From Dastarcus helophoroides (Eukaryota; Arthropoda; Insecta; Coleoptera; Bothrideridae), in NCBI GenBank assembly GCA_028583605.1, contig CM053327.1, positions 29,376,626-29,440,625 on the forward strand: 64,000 nucleotides of DNA, read 5' to 3'. A model generated the notes under the pieces. It ran no database searches and was not told the origin of the DNA. It saw only the letters and a list, made by a program, of their open reading frames with translations. The position numbers were made by a program, and so were the translations under genes. Shown in pieces: positions 11,569-22,402 of this stretch (its first letter is position 1; each line of letters opens with the position of its first letter).

Positions 11569-12169
11569 TATTTTTGCGAGATAACAATACAAGGCTACAA
11601 AGAGAAACCTTAAAAAGCCTAAATCCATAAATTACACTTTTAGTGAATATCACCTGAGCAATTATCTCTCAACGAGGTAGGATAAATTTCGTAATATCTA
11701 TTAGGGTGCACCTGGATGCTTTTTCATGATTAGGGGTAATGATGACACAGAAGCGTGGGACGCTTGTTGTATCGAGTTGGGGTGAAATCAGTCCCATCGC
11801 CATGTGGTCCAGCACCGCTCACCACCGGAAGTAAATGAATATCTCAACATGCGATAATTAGTTCATATTGCTGATGACCTGCTACTTATGTAGGGTACAA
11901 ACGGACAAATAATAATAAAATGTAAAATAATAATAATACCTCAACCTCTAATAAAACCTATGAGATTGCAGACTAGAAAAAAGTTTTATTCTTCATAAAA
12001 AAACGAATCAATATTTTACAACAAAACTTATGTGAAGTAGATCTTCTACTAGAACTTCCTTTTTGTTAATTATTGCTAACACCCAAACTCCTAGCAGTTT
12101 GGGTGTTCACTTCAGAAAATTTTCCTACCACTAAATGGTCTCTTATCGGGACTATTATCAAATTCATGG
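11569..12169. other. Non-coding spacer
   Basis: Mixed-composition DNA without a supported gene. Nothing beyond short chance frames is visible. Confidence 0.5.
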
Positions 12170-12416
12170 TTTTTTTTTTGGTGAAACGACTGGTTCTTGG
12201 TTATCTTCAAGAATTGAAATACAAATATTGTCCCCTGAAACCAAGAAAGAATAAAAAACATAACAATGAGTTTCGATAGCCAAGCTATCATCTTCAGAGA
12301 TACTCACACTAACACTCAGTACCTCTCTGAAGATGATAGCTTTTGAAACGCGTTAGGGCAACCATTGTTGTGTTTTTTAATCTTTCTTGGTTTCAGAGGA
12401 TAAGATTTGTATTTTA
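12170..12416. mobile_element. FB-A palindromic element
   Basis: Arms: GTGAAACGACTGGTTCTTGG on the left; TCTTTCTTGGTTTCAGAGGA and AAGATTTGTATTT on the right. The left arm lacks the CTCTAACGCG piece. The centre contains CACACTAACACTCAG, a spacer also seen in the copy at 56620. Confidence 0.85.
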
Positions 12417-12490
12417 AAAAAATGGGCAGTTGTGGGGCTGCTGATAGAAGTGAAAATTTAAAACTATGATATATTATGTTTTTTTTTTTA

Positions 12491-12688
12491 ATTTTGGTGG
12501 AACGGACTAGTCCTTGGTTATCTTCAAAAATTGAAATACAAATCTTGCCCCCTGAAACCAAGAAAGGTTGAAAAACACAACAAAGATTGCTTAAACGCGT
12601 TTCGATAGCCAAGCTATCATCTTCAGAGAGATACTCTCTCTGCCTCTCAATCTTTGGTGTGTTTGCTAATCTCTCTTGGTTTCAGGGG
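12491..12688. mobile_element. FB-A palindromic element, right arm truncated
   Basis: Left arm complete from TTTTGGTGGAACGGACTAGT. The right arm has lost its hairpin and distal end (CTCTCTTGGTTTCAGGGG then unique DNA). It lies only 75 bp from the preceding copy. Confidence 0.85.
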
Positions 12689-13620
12689 TATTCCAAATTT
12701 ATGGTTTGTAAAAAAAATCACAACATCTTTTCAGTAATGTGCTAATTAACTCCCTTTCTCAATTAAACTATTTAAAGGGATGGAAACCCCGCCTGGGGGC
12801 TTATATTTGAAATTATAAATTTAGTGCCAAAAGATTTTCCCTCCCCCCGCACACAAATCTTTTTGTACTTTTGGATTCTTCCGAAAAAAATCTAGCAGTT
12901 GTTTTTCTTAGACAACTTGGCATTTCCAATAAAACTGTAATAAAAATGCGTTTAATGAATTAACAAATTACTTAAAATTCTCTACATTTTTATATATTTT
13001 CTTTATATTTGTAATTTTATTTCCTAAATGTTAAACAAAGTATCTTTAATTGTGAGTGAGTAAATGTGAGGAATGTACAATTACAAGCGTTTTAAATTAG
13101 TTGTATATTTTGTTGTTTTTCAGTTACATTCAATAAACTGAAGAACAGAACAGCTTTTTTAAGTGTTTTTAGATTTAATTTGGCTGAATGGAGGTGAAAA
13201 TCAAGTTTGTTGAATCGATTTCAATCATAAATATTCCCGAGTACGCTTATTTCGGTAAAGCAATACCAATTTCTACTCGAATAACTCCATTATTTTATCA
13301 TCATTTGTCGAGGAGAGCGTAACTGAAGCATGTATGGAATTCGGTTATTAATATTCAGATTACCGATCCCCTCTGCACTTGAGGTATTATTACTCTATAT
13401 TAAATATCAAAATATTTTGATATTAACTTTGTTCACCTTATTATTCTAGTGATTCACCGATGCGATGCCCTTTGTTATCCTTCTTCATTTTGATTAATAA
13501 ATTTACTAAACCTCTACTTTATCTTAGGTTGATAATAGTAATAATGATAATATTACTTTCTAAATGTAAATGTCTAAACCAACCGAAAATTTATTTTCCC
13601 AACTAGGAAGACCTTTTTCA
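12689..13620. other. Non-coding spacer
   Basis: About 900 bp of AT-rich sequence free of the low-complexity motif. No open frame of note. Confidence 0.5.
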
Positions 13621-15330
13621 CAAATTTTGTACAAAATTTGTGCTCGAAATTTCGACTTTTCTCGAAATTTCGACTTTTGTTTTGATCCTTGGTTATCTTC
13701 AAAAAGTGTTCAAAGCTATCGCTGAAACGTGTTAGAGCAACTATTGGTGTATTTTTAAATCTTTTTTGGTTTCAGGGGGCCAGATTTGTATATCATTTGT
13801 TTGACTTATTTTTTCACAATCCGCCTTTCTCAAAATATCGACTTGTTTAAGATGCTGCAAATGTCGATTTGCTTATTAAAATTTGCCTTTTCGTTGAAAT
13901 ATAATCGAATATTTGATAAAAGAGGTTTTTGATAAAAAAAGAGTAAATAAATATTCAGTTGAGAAATTTTAACTGTTTTTTTGACTTTTCCTTAAGAGTC
14001 GCTCTTATTATGAAATTTCGACGAAATTTGAAAAATTTCGATATTTACTACATTTTGTCTTTTTTCTAAGAACTTTAATGTTTTTTCAAAATGTTATTTT
14101 TGAAGTTTCGGATTTTTTCGTTTGGGTTTTTGGACTTTCGAAGTTTACCTCGAAATTCGTATATTTTCCCCAAAATCCACTTGTATTCAAAATTTTGATC
14201 TACCTCAAAATCCAATTATGTTTCTGGAAATCTCAACTTTTTCCTCAAAATGTAACAGTTTCTTAAACAAATTTTCCATTTTTGGTTGTTTTTTTTTTTC
14301 GAAATATTTTTTTTCCTTCTGGAAATTTATCCTTTTGTTGAAATGTCGACTACTTTTTTTTTCCAAATGTCTCTTTTTTATTTAGATTTTATTTGCAAAT
14401 TCGTTTACTATTAGTAAAATTTTTTTTATTAGAAAAATTTTGCTTTTTTTTAATTTAACTTTCCCTAGAAACATTTTCATTTTTTTTTTCGACATTTCTA
14501 ACGTTTTATCGAAATTTCGACTTTTTTCTGGAAATTCCGTTATTTTTCTTAGCTTTTTTTCTAGAAATTTTAACCTTTTAGAAAACGATTTTCCAAAAAT
14601 TTTGAGAGTTTTTTAAAGTTTGCCTTTTCTAAAAATCGATTTTTATCTCATAATTAGATACATATTTAGTATTTCTGGACATTTCGACTTTTTCCTCGAA
14701 AATTGACTTTTTCTGGAAATGTTGACTTTTATCTTCATTTTTTTTCGATATTCCGCCATTTTTTTTTTTTTGAAAAACTTCGACTTTCTTAAATTTAACT
14801 TTTCTGAAATTTCAGCTTGGTTTTGTTTTATTTTACAAATTTTGACTTTTGTCTCAAAATGCATAATTTATGTTCCTAAAAATGTCGACTTTCTTCTTGA
14901 AATTGGTTTTTCTTGAAATTTTGACTTTCCCAAGTTTGATTATTTTCAATAAATTACATTGGAATATTAATAAATGAGTAAAAATGTTGAGAAAACAATA
15001 TTGAGAGTTTAAATATACACATGATATAATTTTAATAAAAAAGTTTACAATTTCCAGAAAAATTTGTTTAAAAATTGCGGTTTATTTTCTCAAAGTTTAA
15101 CATTTGCTGAAAATTGTTTTTCAGAAAATTTCACCTTTCACAATTTTCATCCTTCCAATTTTCCGAGTTTTTTTCAAAAGGATGAGGTTTTATTTTATTT
15201 TTATGTTTATTAATTTTATTTAACATTTCTTTAACATTTTTTTATATTTCCATAATTTATCAAAATAATTTTTTTTTCATATATAATTTTGGTCTTTTAT
15301 CTTTCATTTTTTTCCTATTCTATGTAAAAT
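13620..15330. repeat. Low-complexity AT-rich degenerate repeat tract
   Basis: T-rich on the + strand; variants of TTTCGACTTTTT and CAAAATTT throughout. A truncated FB-A copy (13682-13792) lies near its left end. Confidence 0.85.
13682..13792. mobile_element. FB-A truncated copy
   Basis: GATCCTTGGTTATCTTCAAA joined almost directly to a right arm: CGCTGAAACGTGTTAGAGCA ... TTTTGGTTTCAGGGGGCCAG. The left arm interior and the hairpin are deleted. Confidence 0.75.
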
Positions 15331-15740
15331 AAAGTAACCTATTCTTTGTCAACTCTCGTGAGGTGACGTTTTAAATAAATTTAGATATCACGTAGTCATA
15401 TTTCAAAAACTGTTTTAGAATATTGTCCATAAACAATAAAAATTTAAATATTTTCAAACTGGGTCGTAAAAATGTTAAACAATAATAAACATAATAATAA
15501 ACATAATGCTTCCAACCAATAAGAGTCCGCCATGAACAATAAAAATTTAGTGGTAAATTCAGTAACGAACCTTAAGCAACCCAAGAAACTTGTTTGTTAT
15601 AAGCGAAGTTTGTATTAAACAATAAATAAAATACTTCTATCATCTGTACCTTACAGACCTATTCATTTTAAGTCAACACCACTATACCTTCCTAAGAAAT
15701 GTCAAAGTGCGATGTGATTAATCTACACACAAAAGAGATA
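15330..15740. repeat. Dispersed repeat DR1, copy 1
   Basis: Shares CTATTCTATGTAAAATAAA, GAGGTGACGTTTTAAATAAA and the block AAACTGGGTCG...AAATGTTAAA...CCAATAAGAGTCC with 17515-17860. The last block recurs at 52240-52403 and, in part, at about 28780-28830. No coding content. Confidence 0.7.
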
Positions 15741-17515
15741 ATGACATAGAACTGTGGCTTTTTTAATTTTTAATTTATATTTGATTTTCGAAAATTTCGA
15801 TTTTTTCCCAAACTTGGCTTTTCCTTGAATTTCGTCGTTTCTAAATTACGAATTTATATTTAAAATTCTATCTGGTCCTTTCAAAATTCAACTTTGTTTT
15901 CGAAATTTTAAATATTGTCTAGAAATTTTGATCTCTTTTTCGAATTTTTTGGTGGAACGGACTGGTCCTCGGTTATCTTCAAAAATTGAAACACAGAACT
16001 TGTCCCCTGAAACCAAGAAAGATTAAAAAATAAAACGTTTCTCTAACGCGTTTGGTCAGCCAAGCTGTCATCTTCAGAGAGGTACTGATATAAATTTGAA
16101 ATACAAATCTTGTCCCCTGAAACCAAGAAAGATTAACAAACACACCAAAGATTGAGAGGCAGAGAGAGTATCTCTCTGAAGATGACAGCTTGGCTGTCGA
16201 AACGCGTTAGAGCAACGTTTGTTGTGTTTTTTAATCCTTCTTGGTTTCAGGGGACAAGTTCGGTATTGTAAACTCTTTTTTGAAATTTCGGAGGTATTTT
16301 TCAAAAAATAGTTTTCATGCCGAAATCCATTTTTTTTAACACTTGACATTCTCTAAAAAATAATGTTTTAATTTGACATTTGGGAAATTTCAACTTGTTT
16401 CTCAGAATTTGTTTTATTTTTGAAATTTTGACTTGTACCTTTTGACAAATGACCAATTAAATGTTCTGTAATTAAACAGTTAAACGTGCTGTACCTGTAA
16501 CCTTAAAATTCAATGTTTTAGAAATTAAAATTTGGATTTTTCTCCAAAATACAAATTTTACTGAAATGTTTTTCTATAACTTAACACAAATTTTCATTAA
16601 ATTCCAAAAAATTTGGGAATAACATTTTTGGGAAATTATGAGAAAATTGTGTTTCTAGAAATGTCGACTTTTTTCTTGAAATTTGACTTTTTCTTGAAAT
16701 TTAGGCTTTCCCAAATTCGTTTATTTTCTCTAAATTAGATCGCAATGTTAAGAAATAATTTAAAATATTGAGAGAAATTTAAATATCTGGGAAAATTTAA
16801 CCCTTTAGCTACAGAAATATTTCCACAAAACCGTCCATCGAAACGCAAAAGTAAAAACTGGGGAAGTTACCGTAAATTTTTTTTTAATAGGAACTAAGTG
16901 TGATATATATTATCAAAAAAATCGTTAATATCGTCACCCGTTCCTTGCTTAATTCGTTAAATCGCTTAATTGACGACGCAGCCATATCTCATGAAAGATT
17001 TGATGCGTCTTGTCGTCTATTGACGACAACCGTGGTTAAAGTTTATTATTTTTAAAAAAATATTTCTAAAAATTGCGATTTATTTTTTCAAAATTCAATA
17101 TTTTCCGAAAATTTCGCCTTTTTTCCCAAAAGCAAACATTGGAAATTTTAACTTTTCAAATTTTTAATATTTTCCGAGTTTTTCCGAAAGATTAGGTTTT
17201 TATTTTAAATTGGATTTTCTGAAAATTTTCGCAACTGAATTGTTTCTCGATATTCTTATTTTTTTCAATTAGAAACCTACACTTAAAACTCTACCTTTTT
17301 CTCTCAAGATTGGACTTTGTCTTGAAAGTTTTGACTATTTCCGGGAAAATTCGAATTTTTTCTCGAAATATCGACAGCATTTTTCAAAAAATTCTTTTTT
17401 GTAGTCCATTTCTCTTAGTGCTACAATCTTTTTTTACATTCTATATTTTTTATATTTTCATAATTTATTTCAAAAATTTTTCATGTCTATTTTGGTTTTC
17501 TATATTTCATTTTTT
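15740..17515. repeat. Low-complexity AT-rich tract with FB-A insertion
   Basis: T-rich degenerate repeat as in 5320-9900. A less repetitive stretch at about 16800-17045 (containing GACGACGCAGCC and TTGACGACAACCG) has more CpG but no gene. Confidence 0.75.
15945..16270. mobile_element. FB-A composite: two left arms and one right arm
   Basis: A first left arm (TGGTGGAACGGACTGGTCCT ... GAACTTGTCCCC ... CAGCCAAGCTGTCATCTTCA) is followed at 16091 by a second, different left arm (GAAATACAAATCTTGTCCCC ... AACACACCAAAGATTGAGAG). One right arm with the CTGAAGATGACAGC hairpin follows. The hairpin carries a compensated change (GACAGC/GCTGTC in place of GATAGC/GCTATC). Confidence 0.85.
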
Positions 17516-17860
17516 TTCCTATTCTATGTAAAATAAACTAACCTATTTTTTGTCAACTGTCATGAGGTGACGTTTTAAATAAATTTAGATATCACGTAGT
17601 CACATTTCATAAAATGTTTCAGAATATTGTCAACATTTATTAATAAAAATTTAAATACTTCCAAACTGGGTCGCAGAAATGTTAAATAAAATTAATAAAT
17701 ATAAGGTTTCCGTAATTTTGGTGGAACGGACTGGTCGTGGGTTATCTTCAAAAATTGAAATACAAATCTTTCTTGATTTCAGGGGACAAGATTTGTATTT
17801 CAATTTTTATAATGTTTCCGACCAATAAGAGTCCATCTCCAAGAATAATCATATTCCTTT
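17515..17860. repeat. Dispersed repeat DR1, copy 2, interrupted by FB-A
   Basis: Same block order as copy 1. The segment corresponding to AATGTTTCCGACCAATAAGA is split at 17712/17808 by a 95-bp FB-A insertion, so the copy doubles as an insertion site record. Confidence 0.75.
17713..17807. mobile_element. FB-A minimal copy with 13-bp target duplication
   Basis: A 95-bp copy with only the distal arms: TTTTGGTGGAACGGACTGGT ... GAAATACAAATC, then GGGGACAAGATTTGTATTTC. Flanked by TATAAGGTTTCCG (17700-17712) and TATAATGTTTCCG (17808-17820), one mismatch in 13. Confidence 0.88.
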
Positions 17861-18840
17861 AATATTTTTCTAAAAATTTCTTTCTATTTAATTTGACTTT
17901 CGGTAAATTTAAAATTGTTTGTCAAAATTCGCCTCATTTTTCAAATTTTAACTTTAACCTCAATATCCTACATTTTATGTTCCTAGAAATTTCTAATTAA
18001 AATTAGACTCTTTCTCTCCCTTTCCAAACTTTTTCCAAAGTACGCTTCCTTTCTGATTTCCTTATTTCGTAATTTTGCCAAGTTATTGTTGTCTCAACCT
18101 AAACGAAATACTGCTTGGGTGTTTTTCAAAATTTGAAAGAGGTCCGCGACTAAAAAAAAGTTAACCCCAAATAAAAGCAATCTAGACAGATTAACACACA
18201 TGGTAGAAAAAAAAGTCAATAGCCAAAACAAATAAATATTGTGTACTTATTGTTTTAAACTTTTTAAAGCTTAAATAGTCAATTGGTACGATACTATCTA
18301 ATCAATACTTGTGAAAGGGAATTCCTGAGAATTATTTTGTAATAAATAAAGCTTTGAACTATACTGATAACGATAAAACCAAAATATTATCAATGAAAAT
18401 TCTCCGCGACTGTATCACTTTATGAGTTTTGCAAATTGTAAAGAAATAGTTAAAACAAGATATATTTGCGTTTTTTCAATCAATTTTCTGAAAACAAACA
18501 GAAATTTGAACCCCGCTGCATATCACACGTTGTTTAAAGCGAAAATATGTGCGGAATTTGGAAGGGACAAGTTTATAATTTCGCGTCACCATCACGCTAA
18601 ATTGCATTACCAACATGCTGTAATATTAATGTTGAGGATTTTTGTCTTTCGCAAATTAGCGTGATCAGGGCGGTAAATTTTCGCAGTGTAATGCAACTTT
18701 ATGAAATGCCGTCCCATAAAAGTGTTTTCTTTGAAACAAACAGAACAACCTTCGATTACGAGTTAAATGATCGATGGAAAGTCAAGTGTAAGCTTAAAGC
18801 TGAACTGTCAACACATACGTAGCAATTATTTCAAAATTTC
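17861..18840. other. Non-coding DNA
   Basis: The first 300 bp are low-complexity. GGTCCGCGACT near 18143 followed by GTTAACCCC resembles a hAT-like right end but has no identified partner. From 18180 the DNA is ordinary AT-rich sequence with no supported gene. Confidence 0.45.
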
Positions 18841-21800
18841 GATTAAAATATTCAGTTTTTTTAATATCGCATAGTGCAATATACCGAAGTCAAAATTGTG
18901 ACCTTGGGGCAATTTCAAATTTGCCTTTTTCCCTCAAAATCTGTATTTAAATTTAAAATTTTGATTGTTTCTCAAAAATTAGAGAATAGTTTTTAAATTT
19001 GGATTTTTTAACAATTACTTAAAATAACGACAATAAAAAAAAATTGAAAGCCTCAATTTTTTTTCCAAAAAAGAAACACACGAAATACTTTTTAATTTAA
19101 TTCTGTTTATAATTCTCAAAAATTTAAGGGTTTCATTTAATTAAAATTTAAACTTTTCCTCGAAATAAAAAGTTCGTACTCATCGAAATTTTATAAAGAC
19201 ACTTTTGTTATGCAATTTATAATTTGTTGTAAATTTCGATTGCTTTTGAAAAATTTTGCTTTTCTGAAAATCTCAGTTTTTCTAAAAATCTCTTTGACAA
19301 TTTCGATACTTGAATTTTTGACCTTTTAAAAGTTGCGACTTTTCTATATTCTACTCTTTTTTAAAAATTTTGCCTTTTCCAACATTTAAACTTTTTTCAA
19401 AATTCTAACCTTTAAAATTTGTGATTTTTCAAAAGGATTACTTTTTAAATAATTTCGATCTTTTTTTTCAATTTTCACCTTATTTGAAAGAGTTGAACTT
19501 TTTTGCGTAATCCTCCTTTTTTTTGAAAATATTGAATTTTATTTAAAGTTTTAATATTTTTGAAAACCGCGACTTTTTTAAAATCTTCATTTTTTTAGAA
19601 GATACAATCGTTTTTCAAAATTTCTACTTTTTTTGAAAAATATCACCCTTTTCGAATATCGATTCTTTTCTAGATTTCAAATTGTGCCTTTTTGAATATG
19701 TAGAATCTTTTATACCACATTTTTGAAACTCCATTTTTGTGTCCGAGTTAAAAATTTCGATATTTTTTAAAATTTCACCTCCATTGAAAATTTCAAGTTC
19801 CACAGCTTCCAATTTTTTCAAAATTTCAACTTGTTTAAATGACTTTTTCTTAAATTTTAGATTATTGTTTGTTGATCTTCAATTTTAACTTTTGAAAATT
19901 TTAATTTTCGTAAAACTTTACGTTTGAAAATTTCGACTTCATTGAATATTTTTACTCCTACTTTTTTGGTACTCTTTTGAAAACTTCTACACAAAATTAC
20001 TTTCCACTTTTTCAAAATTTTAACTTTTTCAAAAAATTCAACATTTAAAACAAAATCAATAAAGATGTTTACTTTTCGGTTGCAATTTAGATTTTTTTTT
20101 AAATTCGAATATTTCAAAATTTTGACCTTTTTCTGGATTTTGACATGTCAAGTTTTGTTCAGAATTTTCATTTTTCTAGTTTACCTTTTGGAGGAATTTG
20201 GTCTTTTAAGAATTGAGCGATCTTTTTTAGTAATTTCCACTTTTTTGAAATTTTAATCGATTTTTCAAAAATTTGATTTGTTTTCTCAGTTTTTAATTTA
20301 GTTGAAGATTTTGAGTTTTGAAAAATTCTACTTTTTTGGAAACTTTTGACATTTCAAATTTTGTTCAAGATTTTTATTTTCCTAGTTTACTTTTTGGAGG
20401 AATTTGGTCTTTTAAGAATTGGGCGATCTTTTTTAGTAATTTCCACTTTTTTGAAATTTTAATCGATTTTTCAAAAATTTGATTTGTTTTCTCAGTTTTT
20501 ACTTTAGTTGAAGATTTTGACTTTTGAAAAATTCTACTTTTTTGGAAACTTTTGACATTTCAAATTTTGTTCAAGATTTTTATTTTCCTAGTTTACTTTT
20601 TGGAGGAATTTGGTCTTTTAAGAATTGGGCGACCTTTTTTAGTAATTTCCACTTTTTTGAAATTTCGATCGATTTTTAAACATTTGACTTATTTTCTCAG
20701 TTTTTACTTTAGTTGACGATTTTGACTTTTGAAAAATTCCACTTTTTTGGAAACTTTTGACATTTCAAATTTTGTTCAAGATTTTTATTTTTCTAGTTTA
20801 CTTTTTGGACGAATTTGGTCTTTTAAGAATTGGGCGATCTTTTTTAGTAATTTCCACTTTTTTCAAATTTCGATCGATTTTTAAACATTTAATTTGTTTT
20901 CTCAGTTTTTACTTTAGTTCAAGATTTTGACTTTTGAAAAATTCTACTTTTTTGGAAACGTTTGACATTTCAAATTTTGTTCAAGATTTTTATTTTCCTA
21001 GTTTACTTTTTGGACGAATTTGGTCTTTTAAGAATTGGGCGATCCTTTTTAGTAATTTCCACTTTTTTGAAATTTCGATCGATTTTTAAACATTTAACTT
21101 ATTTTCTCAGTTTTTTCTTTAGTTGAAGATTTTGACTTTTGAAAAATTCTACTTTTTTGGAAACTTTTGACCTTATTAAAATATTCACTTGTAGAAGTTT
21201 AACTTTTTTCCATAGAGTTCGATGGATTTCAGTTCTAATTTTCATATTTTTCCTGAAATTTCGGTTTGAAACTTAAAATTTTGACTTTTCTTAGAGATAT
21301 TCAATTTTTCCTTAAAATAATAATTTCATGTGATTTGTGATGAGTGCAAATTGTTTTTCAATTTAATATTATTCTGAAAATGTTGGCATTTTTTTATACA
21401 TTACGTAAATAACTTTTTTTTCCAAATTTTGATTTTTGCCAGATTCTAATTTTTCAGTTTTAATTTTTACGTTTCCCCAAACTTAAACTTGTATTTTTGA
21501 CTTCTCAAAATATTGACTATGTTCTTAAAATTTAACTAATTCCGATTTGTCGATCTTTTATCTCCAAATTTTCAATTTTTCAAAGTTCGATTCTTTTTCA
21601 AAACTTGTAGTTTTGTGTCGCTAATAATAAAAATTTTAAAATGTAAATAAACTCAGAATTTTCAGAAGAAAAAACTGAAAATTTCCAGAAAAATCTCGAC
21701 GTTTATGAAAAAACTCTGAAACTTTTTTTTAGTTTTTTTTTTCTTTTTCGTGGATATCAACCAATCAAGAATTATAAAAAAATTCTAAATTAATAAAAAA
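18841..21800. repeat. Low-complexity AT-rich degenerate repeat tract
   Basis: T-rich on the + strand, with TTTCAAAATTT and TTTGACTTTT variants throughout. It contains the ordered 205-bp array at 20141-21175. Confidence 0.85.
20141..21175. repeat. 205-bp tandem array, five units
   Basis: The phrase TTTTGACATTTCAAATTTTG recurs with GACATT at 20348, 20554, 20759 and 20963; a diverged first unit starts at 20141. Each unit contains GTTTACTTTTTGGA, TTTAAGAATTGGGCGA and TTTCTCAGTTTTTACTTTAG. The units are close to identical, so this expansion is younger than the surrounding tract. Confidence 0.85.
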
Positions 21801-22340
21801 CATTAAAATGTCAACGGGAACCGTACTCAACTCGATGAACAGCCGCATGTAGCACTCAGAGCCGCATTTGCCTACCCTTCTGGAGTCTGGATTCTGGATT
21901 CGTTGTGGGTTGCCTAAAAAACTTTAGGCCAGCACTTAGGCCACCCTTTCCGGGCCCATTGTGCTATCCCCGTGATTGAGGTGTCCTTGGTCATTCATTC
22001 AGCCACCCAACCTTGTTGAGAAACTGAAGAACGTACCTTGGATGCGCCTCTCTTGCCTACCCTTGATATTCCTCGGCATAGAAAAGCGATGTTTAAAAAT
22101 TTTTGACTATTGAATGGCTCAAATTTTTTTTTGACTTAGCTGCTTATGCCGCCTTAAGGTACCGCCTGATGCGGTTACCTCTGCATGTTAGTACGGCACG
22201 GTCCTGGGCGTGATATTGCCTTTAACCATATATGATTACCTCTACCTAAAATCACTAAAAGCGCCTAAAGAAGTTTTCAATTTAAAAATTACAATTAATT
22301 TAATAATTACATTTTCCCCAAAAATTACAACTTGTCTTTG
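21801..22340. other. GC-richer block, unassigned (possible retroelement UTR)
   Basis: Clearly higher GC than either neighbour (for example GCCAGCACTTAGGCCACCC and CCGGGCCCATTGTGC near 21930-21965). Stops occur in all frames. It looks like transposon untranslated or LTR sequence, but nothing in it is diagnostic. Confidence 0.4.
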
Positions 22341-22402
22341 TTTATGAAGGCGGTTCATCGCCATCTATCCTTGTTTCCGCATCCTACTGGTGGTGTCTGA
22401 AG
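22341..22402. repeat. Left piece of split retroelement-tail repeat
   Basis: GGCGGTTCATCGCCATCTAT and following bases match the inverse of 1536-1610. The match stops at the hAT-like element start and resumes at 26040. Confidence 0.75.
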
